From JAJFUG01 sp964473155 (GTDB lineage Bacteria > Gemmatimonadota > Glassbacteria > GWA2-58-10): a stretch of 22,710 nt of DNA. The DNA lies in assembly GCA_964473155.1 (NCBI GenBank), contig CAYYNT010000071.1, positions 1-22,710 of the forward strand. The letters run 5' to 3'. The translations under genes and the position numbers were made by a program. Positions 15,708-22,710 of this stretch are shown piece after piece. The notes below the pieces were generated by a model that saw only the letters and a list, made by a program, of their open reading frames with translations, did not search any database and was not told the DNA's origin. How positions within the stretch are numbered: the first letter of the stretch is position 1; each line of letters starts with the position of its first letter.

Positions 15708-16625
15708 ATGAAAGCTGGCGATGTTTCGAGAAGAGAATTCGTCAAGTCCGGCGCGGCTGGACTGGGCGTTCTCTCGATCGGAGAACGGACCGTTTTCGCG
15801 AAAACGGACATACCACCGGAGAACGCCGTGAACCTCGGGAAAATACGAATCGCCGTGGTTCAGCAGGAATGCCAGCCTGGAGCGGTCAAGCAGAACAGGG
15901 ACAAGGCCCTCGCTTTCGCAGCCGAGGCTCTGGAAAAAGGCGCGGACATCACCCTCTTCCCGGAGGAAACACTGGTCGGGTATGCGGAAAATGCCAGAGA
16001 GCTGGCCGAAGAAGCGAATGGCCCTACAAGCCGCGAGTTTCAGGCGCTGCTCAAAGGCAGCGAATCCATGGTGCTCTGGGGCCTGACCGAGCGGGAAAGC
16101 GGGCGATACTATATCTCTGCGACCCTCGTCGGAGCCTCGGGAGTGCTGGCGAATTATCGCAAGACACACCTCTGGTGGAAAGCCGAGGGATTGCGTCATG
16201 AACCCGCTTTTTTCGCGGCCGGAAATGAGCTGGTCACATTCCAGGTCAAAGGGCACAAAAGCGGTGTGATGATCTGTTATGACGGTGACTTCCCAGAAAT
16301 GACACGCGCTTACGCCAACCTTGATTGCAGCCTTCTGTTCTGGCTGAACAACCGGGGAGAGCGGGGCCATGGTGAGGTGACCCGGCTTGCCGGGACCAAT
16401 TCGATGATCATGGCGGCATCCTGCGTCTGCGGCAAGAACGAACTGGGCTACCGCTGCCGCGGGGGAAGCAATATAACCAGCCATGATGGTTCCCTTCTGT
16501 CAGAAATCTGGGACCGGGAGGGAATCATATATGCCGATGTGGACCCGGCTGCCGCCATCGAGGCCCGCAAGGAAAATCCCTGGTATACCGGACGGCGGAG
16601 CGAGCTTTACTGCCGCTATGTATGA
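15708..16625 (+). CDS. Tat-exported nitrilase-superfamily amidohydrolase
   Basis: A 305-residue carbon-nitrogen hydrolase. The Glu-Lys-Cys triad is visible: Glu86 in LFPEET, Lys152 in YRKTHLW and Cys190 in MICYDGDFPE. Members hydrolyse amides, nitriles or N-carbamoyl compounds; the substrate cannot be told here. The N-terminus carries a twin-arginine motif, SRREFVK (7-13), followed by a mildly hydrophobic stretch (GAAGLGVLSIG), which points to Tat export of a folded enzyme or a membrane anchor; most nitrilase-family proteins are cytoplasmic. No strong ribosome binding site precedes ATG 15708, so translation may depend on coupling to the upstream synthetase message, 50 bp away. A hairpin at 16671-16692 follows. 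Confidence 0.9.
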   Translation: MKAGDVSRREFVKSGAAGLGVLSIGERTVFAKTDIPPENAVNLGKIRIAVVQQECQPGAVKQNRDKALAFAAEALEKGADITLFPEETLVGYAENARELAEEANGPTSREFQALLKGSESMVLWGLTERESGRYYISATLVGASGVLANYRKTHLWWKAEGLRHEPAFFAAGNELVTFQVKGHKSGVMICYDGDFPEMTRAYANLDCSLLFWLNNRGERGHGEVTRLAGTNSMIMAASCVCGKNELGYRCRGGSNITSHDGSLLSEIWDREGIIYADVDPAAAIEARKENPWYTGRRSELYCRYV

Positions 16626-16670
16626 GCGGTTTTTCCGGCCCGGCCATAAAGCAATCCGGATTATCATATT

Positions 16671-16692
16671 GGGGCGGCCGTCGGGCCGCCCC
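16671..16692 (+). terminator. Strong hairpin between the nitrilase-like gene and rlmN
   Basis: A perfect 9-base-pair all-GC stem (GGGGCGGCC and its complement) encloses a GTCG tetraloop. It begins 46 bases after the nitrilase stop and ends 27 bases before the rlmN start. The T-tract is weak, so it may terminate only in part or shape the rlmN leader. Confidence 0.6.
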
Positions 16693-16719
16693 TGTTCATT
16701 CGCTCGATCAGGAGAGTAA

Positions 16720-17802
16720 ATGCCATTTCAACTGCTGGACCTGGGGCCGGAGGAGCTTGACCGGGAACTGGGCGAAACCTTTGCCGCCTGGGGCGAGAAA
16801 CCCTTCCGGGTGAAACAGGTCCTGCGCAACATCTACCAGCGCGGGGTGCTCGAATTCGAGGCCATGACCGACCTTTCGCTGGATTTGCGCGCGAAGCTGA
16901 CCGAACGCTACAGCCTTCAGCCGATCGCCCTGGCCGGGGAAAGCGCCTCGGTGGATGGGACTGTTAAAAAGCTGTGGCGTCTGAATGACGGCGCGCTGGT
17001 GGAAAGCGTAGCCATCCCGATGGAGAAGGGGCATTCCACGTTCTGCCTCTCCACCCAGACCGGCTGCTCCATGCGCTGCACGTTCTGCGCCACCGGCAAG
17101 CTGGGGCCGGGACGGAACCTTAGCGCGGGCGAGATCGTGGCCCAGGCCCTGATGATGACCGGCGGCGGTCGGGCCGGCTGGACCGCCGGACCGGGCGAGG
17201 ACAATCCCGCCGCGCCCAACCTCGTGTTCATGGGCATGGGCGAGCCGTTCCTCAATTACGAGAACCTGGCCGCCGCGCTGCGGGTGCTGAACCACAACGA
17301 TCTGATGCAGGTGGGCGCGCGGCGGATCACGGTCTCGACCGTGGGCCTTCCCGAAGGCATCCTGCGCTTCTCCCGCGATTTCCCGCAGATGAAGCTGGCG
17401 GTGAGCCTTCACGCCGCCCACGAGCGCCTGCGCCGCCAGCTCATGCCCGGCGCGGGAAAGGTGCCGCTGGAAAGCCTTATCGAGGCCTGCGCCGAGGCGC
17501 ACAGGATCACGAACAAGCGGATCACCTTCGAGTACCTGGTGATACCGGGGATAAACGACCACGACGAGGACATTGCCGCACTGGCCGCGCTCAGCCGCCG
17601 TGTGCTGTGCAAGTTCAACCTCATCCCGCTGAACCCGGTGCCGGGCTTGCCCTACCGCGCCCCGCGCCACGAGGAATTGAACCGTTTCCAGGAGGCCCTG
17701 CTCAAGGCCTCGCTCTGCGCGGTGACACTGCGCAAGAGCCACGGACGGGACATCGAGGGCGCCTGCGGGCAACTGGCTGCGGGAGGGCTGGAATTGGCTT
17801 GA
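16720..17802 (+). CDS. rlmN: Dual-specificity 23S rRNA/tRNA adenine-C2 methyltransferase RlmN
   Basis: A 360-residue radical-SAM enzyme that methylates C2 of A2503 in 23S rRNA and, in studied species, A37 of some tRNAs. The iron-sulfur cysteines lie in GCSMRCTFC (Cys116, Cys120, Cys123), and the methyl-carrying C-terminal cysteine is Cys349 in DIEGACGQL. GEPFLNYENL (174-183) is the family GEP motif. The N-terminal helical region (1-95) matches the RNA-binding part of RlmN. AGGAG at 16710-16714 is 5 bases before ATG. Compared with common RlmN, an insert of roughly 15 residues (about 149-164, GGRAGWTAGPGEDNPA) follows the CxxxCxxC region. RlmN over Cfr is favoured by overall sequence and housekeeping context. 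Confidence 0.95.
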   Translation: MPFQLLDLGPEELDRELGETFAAWGEKPFRVKQVLRNIYQRGVLEFEAMTDLSLDLRAKLTERYSLQPIALAGESASVDGTVKKLWRLNDGALVESVAIPMEKGHSTFCLSTQTGCSMRCTFCATGKLGPGRNLSAGEIVAQALMMTGGGRAGWTAGPGEDNPAAPNLVFMGMGEPFLNYENLAAALRVLNHNDLMQVGARRITVSTVGLPEGILRFSRDFPQMKLAVSLHAAHERLRRQLMPGAGKVPLESLIEACAEAHRITNKRITFEYLVIPGINDHDEDIAALAALSRRVLCKFNLIPLNPVPGLPYRAPRHEELNRFQEALLKASLCAVTLRKSHGRDIEGACGQLAAGGLELA

Positions 17803-17881
17803 GAGGTTTGAATGGCGATCGCTTTGTTTCTGATATGTTGACAATAAATGGTTTTATACAGGCGTGTCCTGAAAGTCTTTG

Positions 17882-17901
17882 GGTCACGGCGCCCCGTGAC
17901 C
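17882..17901. repeat. GC-rich hairpin, degenerate relative of the 31-54 palindrome
   Basis: GGTCACGG and its exact complement CCGTGACC flank the loop CGCC. It lies 80 bases after the rlmN stop. The core resembles GGGGCACGGCG with G-to-T and C-to-A changes that compensate each other in the two arms, as expected if pairing is kept. Confidence 0.55.
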
Positions 17902-18018
17902 TTACAGAACTACTGCTAAGCAAGTGTTGAAGATTGAAGCATTAAATGAGAGCAAAATCCGGGACTCTTTATAGCTCAATTTTTACTCGGATTGCAGTTT
18001 GACTGCTTGCAATCACAA

Positions 18019-18052
18019 AAAGGCCGGCCCCTTCGCTCAGGGACCGGCCTTT
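18019..18052 (-). terminator. Rho-independent terminator of the GH97 gene
   Basis: Arms 18019-18031 and 18040-18052 pair over 13 bases around an 8-base loop. The one mismatch (C18028 with A18043) is a G-U wobble in minus-strand RNA, and in that direction the stem is followed by TTTTTG. It lies 27 bases after the GH97 stop. It may also help stop transcripts arriving from rlmN. Confidence 0.85.
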
Positions 18053-18078
18053 CAGTTTTCAGATTATTTCAATCCGCC

Positions 18079-20130
18079 TCAGTTGGCCGGGGAGAACACG
18101 GCCACGTAGCCGCCGCCCGGGGCCAGGCTGATCTTCAGCGACTGCGTCCCGGCGATCTTCTGCTCGGAGGTGGCCACGTCCTCCGGGTTGGCCGCGGCCT
18201 TGGCCCCGTCCGCCCAGACTTTCACGTTCCAGTTGCCGCCGCCAAGGAACTCGAGCGGAATCTCGATCTCGCGGGCATCCCAGTCGGTCATGGCGCCCAG
18301 GTACCAGGAATCGCCTTTCTTGCGCGCCAGGACTATATAGTTGGCGATCTCGCCCTGCACGAATTTCGTCGCATCCCAGGTGGTCGGGACCATGGAGATG
18401 AAATCCATCCCGGCGGCCTTGCTGGCGTTGACTGGAGCATCGGCCAGCACCTGGAGCGGCGACTCGTAGACCACGAACATGGCCAACTGGTGGCAGCGGG
18501 TGCCCATGCTCATCGGGTTGACATCCACCGGCTTGAAGCCCTTCTGGGTGGCGTTGTTGAACGCGCCCGGAGTGAAATCCATCGGACCTACCAGCATGCG
18601 GGTGTATGGTATCGTGACATCGTGCTCGGGAGTGGTCATTTCGCTCCACTTCACATACTCCAGACCCAGGACGCCCTCGCGGGTGATCAGGTTGGGCCAC
18701 GTGCGGCGCATTCCATCCGGCTTGTACGCCCCGTGGAAATCGACCAGCAGCTTGTGCTGCGCTGCCAGGGCGACCACATCGTGGTAGAACTTCACCATCT
18801 CGGCGTCATCCCGGTCCATGTAATCGATTTTCACACCGGCCACGCCCCAGCTTTCGTACAGCGGGAAAGCCTTGTCCATCTGCTTTTTCACAGCTTCCCA
18901 GTTCAGCCAGAGCATGATTTTCACATTCTTGGCCGCGGCATATTTCACCAGTTCCGGGATATCCACACCGGGGACACCGGTGATGGTTATATCCACCAGG
19001 GTGTCACGGTCGGCGCCGTACCAGCCTGCATCAACCAGGAAATACTCAAACTTGCTGTCCGCGGCGAAATCGACATACTTCTTGTAGGTATCGTTGCTGA
19101 AATCACCCTGCTCCGGCTTGCCGCGCTTGCCCTCCACGAGCCGTCCGCTCCACCAGTCCCAGGCCGCCTTGCCCGGCTTGATCCAGGAGGCGTCGGCGAT
19201 TTTCGACGGCTCATTGAGGCAGAGAACCAGGTTGGACTCAATCAGCTTGCCGGGGTTGTCGGCTATCATGAGCACGCGCCAGGGTGTCCTGAACGGCATC
19301 TGGCCGATGAGCTTGTTTTCCTTTTCGCCCGGCAGAGGAACGAGCACGCTGACAAGAGTGTTTTCCATGTCACGCGCGCCGGTCATATACATGGCGGGAT
19401 AATTCTCCAGAGCCGCCTCGGTTATGCACACCGCCGGGCCGCCCTCGAATTGAACTACCAGCGGCATGGCGACCGTACTGTCACGGGATATGCCCGAAAG
19501 CTTGACCGGAATGTAGTGGAATTCGTAATTCTGGTTGAATCCGTTAACAAAACCGGCGTACGCGCTCACATCCTCGGAGAAGACATAACTGGTCAACTCA
19601 TTGGTGAGGATGAAATCTTTCATGAAACCTACATGACCGGCCGAGGGGATCTTGATATTCGGCTCCTGCTCAGGGAAATCGTAGCGGAACGCCACACCCT
19701 CATTATAGGCACGGAAAACAAGGTTGAACGTTTTGGCCGGAATGGCTTTCTCGCGCAGAGCAATCGTCACTTCGTTGTATTCAGCATTGACCGAGGACTG
19801 CTTGCTCAGAGGAGTATCGAACTGGTCGGCGCCCTTGGTCTCCTTGACCTCCATGATGAGCAGGTTACTCATCACCGAGCCGGCATCGCCGAAATTCAAA
19901 CCCAGGGCCGACTCTTTCAACAGTTGCTTGCCATTATAGTTCACGCTGTAATACATGTTCTGGCCCATCGGATAGGGCGTTTCGAGTTCCTTGATCTCGA
20001 AAACAGCCTCGATTTTTCCATCCGGGCTTTTTACTATGACAGACTTGCCCTGGTAAAACTTGCCGCACGACGACATTAGCGTCATCAGCACCAACAATGC
20101 AGCCAACATGTTGGCCAGGCGTTTAAACAT
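18079..20130 (-). CDS. Glycoside hydrolase family 97 lipoprotein (alpha-glucosidase/alpha-galactosidase type)
   Basis: A 683-residue GH97 enzyme. A lipobox, LMSSC with Cys22, marks it as a lipoprotein at the cell surface or facing the periplasm. Three parts are expected and consistent: an N-terminal beta-sandwich (about 30-290), a TIM barrel (about 300-570) and a C-terminal beta-domain. Barrel motifs seen are VDAGWYG (366-372), VKIDYMDRDD (433-442), VDFHGAYKPDG (463-473) and TREGVLGLEY (483-492). As I recall the family, retaining alpha-galactosidase-type members have an Asp nucleophile on this strand where inverting SusB has Gly; Asp436 here therefore suggests the retaining type. A purine-rich AGGGGG is about 7 bases before ATG. 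The SMP-30 gene lies upstream on the same strand but is 322 bp away with a hairpin between. Confidence 0.94.
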   Translation of the reverse strand: MFKRLANMLAALLVLMTLMSSCGKFYQGKSVIVKSPDGKIEAVFEIKELETPYPMGQNMYYSVNYNGKQLLKESALGLNFGDAGSVMSNLLIMEVKETKGADQFDTPLSKQSSVNAEYNEVTIALREKAIPAKTFNLVFRAYNEGVAFRYDFPEQEPNIKIPSAGHVGFMKDFILTNELTSYVFSEDVSAYAGFVNGFNQNYEFHYIPVKLSGISRDSTVAMPLVVQFEGGPAVCITEAALENYPAMYMTGARDMENTLVSVLVPLPGEKENKLIGQMPFRTPWRVLMIADNPGKLIESNLVLCLNEPSKIADASWIKPGKAAWDWWSGRLVEGKRGKPEQGDFSNDTYKKYVDFAADSKFEYFLVDAGWYGADRDTLVDITITGVPGVDIPELVKYAAAKNVKIMLWLNWEAVKKQMDKAFPLYESWGVAGVKIDYMDRDDAEMVKFYHDVVALAAQHKLLVDFHGAYKPDGMRRTWPNLITREGVLGLEYVKWSEMTTPEHDVTIPYTRMLVGPMDFTPGAFNNATQKGFKPVDVNPMSMGTRCHQLAMFVVYESPLQVLADAPVNASKAAGMDFISMVPTTWDATKFVQGEIANYIVLARKKGDSWYLGAMTDWDAREIEIPLEFLGGGNWNVKVWADGAKAAANPEDVATSEQKIAGTQSLKISLAPGGGYVAVFSPAN

Positions 20131-20262
20131 GGAATTCCCCCTGTCCGGTTTTAGCAGTTATACCGCATGGTCTTGAGATAAAGAATTCTAAGTTTTAAGG
20201 ACGAGGCTGATTACTCAAGCAGACGTGGCAAACAGGGAAATCTATCATGCATCCTTAATCTA

Positions 20263-20289
20263 CAGTATCAGGATTGTTGCATGATACTG
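20263..20289. promoter_or_regulatory. Inverted repeat, possible operator for the GH97 gene
   Basis: CAGTATCA (20263-20270) and TGATACTG (20282-20289) are exact complements separated by 11 bases. An overlapping pair, TATCATGCA (20243-20251) and TGCATGATA (20278-20286), is also exact. They lie 130-160 bp upstream of the GH97 start and have no terminator character, so a regulator site is plausible. Confidence 0.3.
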
Positions 20290-20364
20290 GCTTTCCCGAA
20301 AAAGACTATATAATTCAAGCGGCTATGAAAAGCAACATTTTAGTTGTGATAAACAACATTCTGA

Positions 20365-20393
20365 AGGCCGGGGAAGGAATCTCTCCCCGGCCT
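20365..20393 (-). terminator. Terminator-like hairpin after the SMP-30 gene
   Basis: AGGCCGGGGA (20365-20374) pairs perfectly with 20384-20393 around a 9-base loop. It lies 60 bases past the stop of the leftward lactonase gene. The T-tract is weak. The stem shares its core with the hairpins at 8487-8517 and 18019-18052. Confidence 0.65.
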
Positions 20394-20452
20394 CCCGATG
20401 AAGCCTAAAACCGTCCCTTTGCATTGCTATTCTTGAGGAATGACCTTTTGCA

Positions 20453-21403
20453 TCAGCGCAAGCCCGGTGTCTTAAGCTGCATTACATAGGCTTTCTGACG
20501 GGCCGTGATAAACAGGCTCCTGTTCTGATCTCCTCCGAATGCGCAATTGGCCGGTGTAACAGGGGTAAGTATCTTGCCCAGCAGCTTGCCCGCCGGGCTG
20601 AACACCTGCACCCCGTCCCCGCAGGCCGCGTAAAGCCGTCCGGCCCTATCCACGCGTATTCCGTCCGGCCCGCCCGGCGAGATCACCGCAAACACTCCAT
20701 TTTCCCTGAGGCTGTCCCCTGCCACGCTGAAACTGCGTATATGGTGTGGCTTTCCGCTGTCCGCGATATAGAGCGTTTTCTTATCCGGGCTGAATACTAT
20801 GCCGTTGGGCATATCGAAATTGTCAACCATCAGTTGCGGCTCTTTCCGGCCCGGTTTCAGACGGAAAACATATTGCCCGGCCTGTTCCTGAGGCCGCCCA
20901 TCGAGACCGTAGGAAGGATCGGTGAACCAGATCGATCCGTCCGGGCCCACCGCCGCATCGTTCGGACTGTTCAGTTTTTTCCCCCGGAACGAATCGCACA
21001 GGATCGCCACCGTGCCGTCAGCCTTCGTGACGCTCACCCGGCGGTTGCCGTGCTCGCAGGCGAGAAGCTGTCCCCCGGAGTCCTGCAGCAGGCCATTGGA
21101 GTTCCCGCTCGGCTCACGCCAGACCGTGATTGGAGCGCCCTTGCTCCAGCGGTAAATACGGTCCGCCGGAATATCGCTGAAAAGCAGATACCCCTCCGCG
21201 CCGTCAGAGTCAATCCACACCGGTCCCTCGGTGAACTGGCAGTCTCCGGTGAGTTCCGTCAAGACAGCATCCGGGGAGACCACATCGGCGAATTGAGGAT
21301 CGATTATCTCCACCGCTTTAGCCGCCTTTGCGGCCTGCTGGCCGAACGCTGGCGGGAAAACGGCCAGGATGAGAGCTGCCATAACGGAAATGAACCGTGA
21401 CAT
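20453..21403 (-). CDS. Exported SMP-30/gluconolactonase-family protein
   Basis: A 316-residue six-bladed beta-propeller of the SMP-30/gluconolactonase/LRE family; members open sugar lactones with a bound divalent metal. Numbering from 21403, the expected metal or active-site residues are visible: Glu59 in TEGPVW, Asn148 in SPND, Asn200 in MPNGIVFSPD and Asp247 in GGPDGIRVD. A Sec signal occupies the first 21 residues (ISVMAALILAVFPPAFGQ), so it acts outside the cytoplasm. The start at 21403 has GGAGG 5 bases upstream; an in-frame ATG at 21427 would place extra residues before the signal and is less likely. With the dehydrogenase at 2503 it could belong to oxidative sugar use, but the genes are far apart. 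Substrate unknown. Confidence 0.9.
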   Translation of the reverse strand: MSRFISVMAALILAVFPPAFGQQAAKAAKAVEIIDPQFADVVSPDAVLTELTGDCQFTEGPVWIDSDGAEGYLLFSDIPADRIYRWSKGAPITVWREPSGNSNGLLQDSGGQLLACEHGNRRVSVTKADGTVAILCDSFRGKKLNSPNDAAVGPDGSIWFTDPSYGLDGRPQEQAGQYVFRLKPGRKEPQLMVDNFDMPNGIVFSPDKKTLYIADSGKPHHIRSFSVAGDSLRENGVFAVISPGGPDGIRVDRAGRLYAACGDGVQVFSPAGKLLGKILTPVTPANCAFGGDQNRSLFITARQKAYVMQLKTPGLR

Positions 21404-21632
21404 TGACGCCTCCAGGTAAAAAATCATTCGAGAATCCCGATTACCCCCGTCTCAAATATTATTCCAGCCTTGCCGGGAGACAAGAGATGTGTCAAGGCTG
21501 ACTTTATCCTTTCGGCAGGGCGCCGCGGGTGCTAAAATATGTTGATCGTGGTGACAGCGCTTCTCCGGGCCGGAGAGGCCGATATAAGCAATCATGGAAG
21601 CAGAACGGAACAATGAATGACGGAGTGACAGG

Positions 21633-22622
21633 ATGAAAGTGCTTCTCACCGGCGGGGCGGGCTATATCGGCTCCCACGCCAACAAGCTTCTGAATGCAAA
21701 CGGCATCGAGACAGTGGTTCTGGACAACCTTTCGCGCGGCCATGTCGAGGCAGTGCGCTGGGGCCGTCTGGTGCGCACCGACCTGCTGGATTACGAGGCC
21801 CTGGACCGGATATTCTCCGCCGAGCGGTTCGACGCGGTCATGCATTTCGCCGCATTCATCTTCGTGGGTGAATCCGTGTCTCAACCGGAAATGTACTATC
21901 ACAACAATCTGGCCGGGTCGATCAACCTGCTGCGCGCCATGCGCGCCCACGGAGTGGACAAGTTCATCTTTTCCAGCACCGCCGCGGTCTACGGGATGCC
22001 GGTATCCACACCCATACAGGAAGATCATCCCCTGGGGCCGATCAATCCCTACGGCTGGAGCAAGTTCATGATCGAGCGTGTCCTGGCCGATTATGGCGCG
22101 GCCTACGGCCTTCGCTCGGTGGTGTTCCGCTATTTCAACGCCGCCGGGGCCGACCCGGACTGCGAAACCGGCGAAAAGCACGATCCGGAAAACCACCTCG
22201 TGCCGCTGGTTCTCAAGGCCATTCTCGATCCGTCCCGCGAAATCACGGTGTTCGGCGAGGATTACGCCACACCGGACGGCACGGCGGTGCGGGATTATAT
22301 CCACGTGATGGACCTGGCGCAATCCCACCTTCTGGGGCTGCGCAGCCTGATGGACAGCGCCGCGGCCAATGGCGCGCCCTGCCGGGTCTACAATATCGGA
22401 AACGGGGCCGGGTTCACGGTGAAACAGGTGATCGATGCCGCCTGCCGGGTGACAGGTGGTTCTCCACGGGTGACAATCGGGCCGCGCCGGGCCGGGGACG
22501 CGCCACAATTGGTGGCCTCCAGCGGCAAACTCCGGCGCGAGCTGGGCTGGACGCCGCGTTATCCGTCCCTGGAGGACATCATCGCCCACGCCTGGGAGTG
22601 GGAAAAGAAACTACCTGCTTAG
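21633..22622 (+). CDS. galE: UDP-glucose 4-epimerase
   Basis: A 329-residue extended short-chain dehydrogenase/reductase that interconverts UDP-glucose and UDP-galactose with bound NAD, feeding the Leloir pathway and the making of surface polysaccharide. The nucleotide-binding motif GGAGYIGSH is at residues 7-15, the serine lies in FSSTAAVYG and the catalytic Tyr and Lys in NPYGWSK. RYFNAAGADP and DGTAVRDYIHVMDLA are typical GalE segments. The length is normal. GGAG at 21622-21625 sits 7 bases before ATG. It is divergent from the lactonase gene, with 229 bp between. The neighbouring GH97 enzyme, possibly releasing galactose or glucose, makes a link to galactose use plausible but unproven. Confidence 0.95.
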   Translation: MKVLLTGGAGYIGSHANKLLNANGIETVVLDNLSRGHVEAVRWGRLVRTDLLDYEALDRIFSAERFDAVMHFAAFIFVGESVSQPEMYYHNNLAGSINLLRAMRAHGVDKFIFSSTAAVYGMPVSTPIQEDHPLGPINPYGWSKFMIERVLADYGAAYGLRSVVFRYFNAAGADPDCETGEKHDPENHLVPLVLKAILDPSREITVFGEDYATPDGTAVRDYIHVMDLAQSHLLGLRSLMDSAAANGAPCRVYNIGNGAGFTVKQVIDAACRVTGGSPRVTIGPRRAGDAPQLVASSGKLRRELGWTPRYPSLEDIIAHAWEWEKKLPA

Positions 22623-22710
22623 CCGTGAATAAGTCTGCATCGAGAACAAAAAAGCAGCGACTGTCTTGAAAGTCAAGAACAGACAGATACATGTTGCTGG
22701 AAATAGTTTT

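Larger units (their letters stand above)
20131..20452. other. Intergenic region upstream of the GH97 gene
   Basis: About 320 bp, AT-rich, between two leftward genes. It holds the hairpin at 20365-20393 belonging to the SMP-30 gene and an inverted-repeat cluster at 20243-20289. No clear -35/-10 pair or small gene was found. Confidence 0.6.

Noticed and set aside
16708..17844. 378-codon leftward open frame opposite rlmN
   Set aside because: Shadow of RlmN, whose radical-SAM cysteines and GEP motif are unmistakable.
17992..20079. 695-codon rightward open frame opposite the GH97 gene
   Set aside because: Antisense to a complete GH97 enzyme, starting upstream of and running through that gene's terminator; no recognisable domain.

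Overview
The window looks like chromosomal DNA from a free-living, Gram-negative-type bacterium. Coding regions are GC-rich and the spacers are AT-rich. Most surface or exported proteins carry Sec, Tat or lipoprotein signals, and ribosome binding sites are mostly AGGAG-like. The gene mix (glycoside hydrolase family 97, Gfo/Idh/MocA dehydrogenase, SMP-30 lactonase, exported CocE-type hydrolase, GalE, dimeric-type glycyl-tRNA synthetase) fits a carbohydrate-scavenging heterotroph. The FCB superphylum or a neighbouring candidate phylum is a guess from gene content; no rRNA or marker here settles the taxonomy.

Layout. 118-2172 (-) is a secreted CocE/NonD serine hydrolase. It is divergent from 2503-3591 (+), a Gfo/Idh/MocA oxidoreductase, followed by 3681-4643 (+), an unrecognised exported protein that may be co-transcribed. 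4656-5081 (-) is a stand-alone receiver-domain protein converging on it. After about 880 bp of AT-rich spacer comes 5961-6623 (+), an exported helical protein with LTxxQ-like motifs. Next are 7126-8457 (+), a KtrB/TrkH potassium channel subunit, and 8551-10344 (-), an exported transglutaminase-like protein; these two converge on a shared terminator. 10446-11624 (-) is a Fic-family AMPylator-like protein with visibly lower GC. 11839-14121 (-) is an unusual MFS permease fused to HEAT-like repeats, divergent from 14332-15657 (+), glycyl-tRNA synthetase. That is followed by 15708-16625 (+), a Tat-exported nitrilase-family amidohydrolase, and 16720-17802 (+), RlmN. 18079-20130 (-) is a GH97 lipoprotein and 20453-21403 (-) an exported SMP-30 lactonase. 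21633-22622 (+) is GalE.

The genes are mostly monocistronic or in pairs, separated by strong GC-rich hairpins. Several hairpins share one of two core sequences: a GGGGCACGGCG-type palindrome (31-54, 6681-6712, degenerate at 17881-17902) and an AAGGCCGGGG-type terminator stem (8487-8517, 18019-18052, 20365-20393). In three stems the single non-Watson-Crick position becomes a G-U wobble only in the RNA of the gene that ends there, which supports a terminator role and its direction.

No tRNA, rRNA, CRISPR array, insertion sequence or integrase was found. No obvious defence island or biosynthetic cluster is present. The least ordinary items are the MFS-HEAT fusion, the low-GC Fic gene with a built-in inhibitory motif, the exported unknown beside the sugar dehydrogenase, an exact 12-base match containing a 10-bp palindrome in two regulatory spacers, and the repeated hairpin families.
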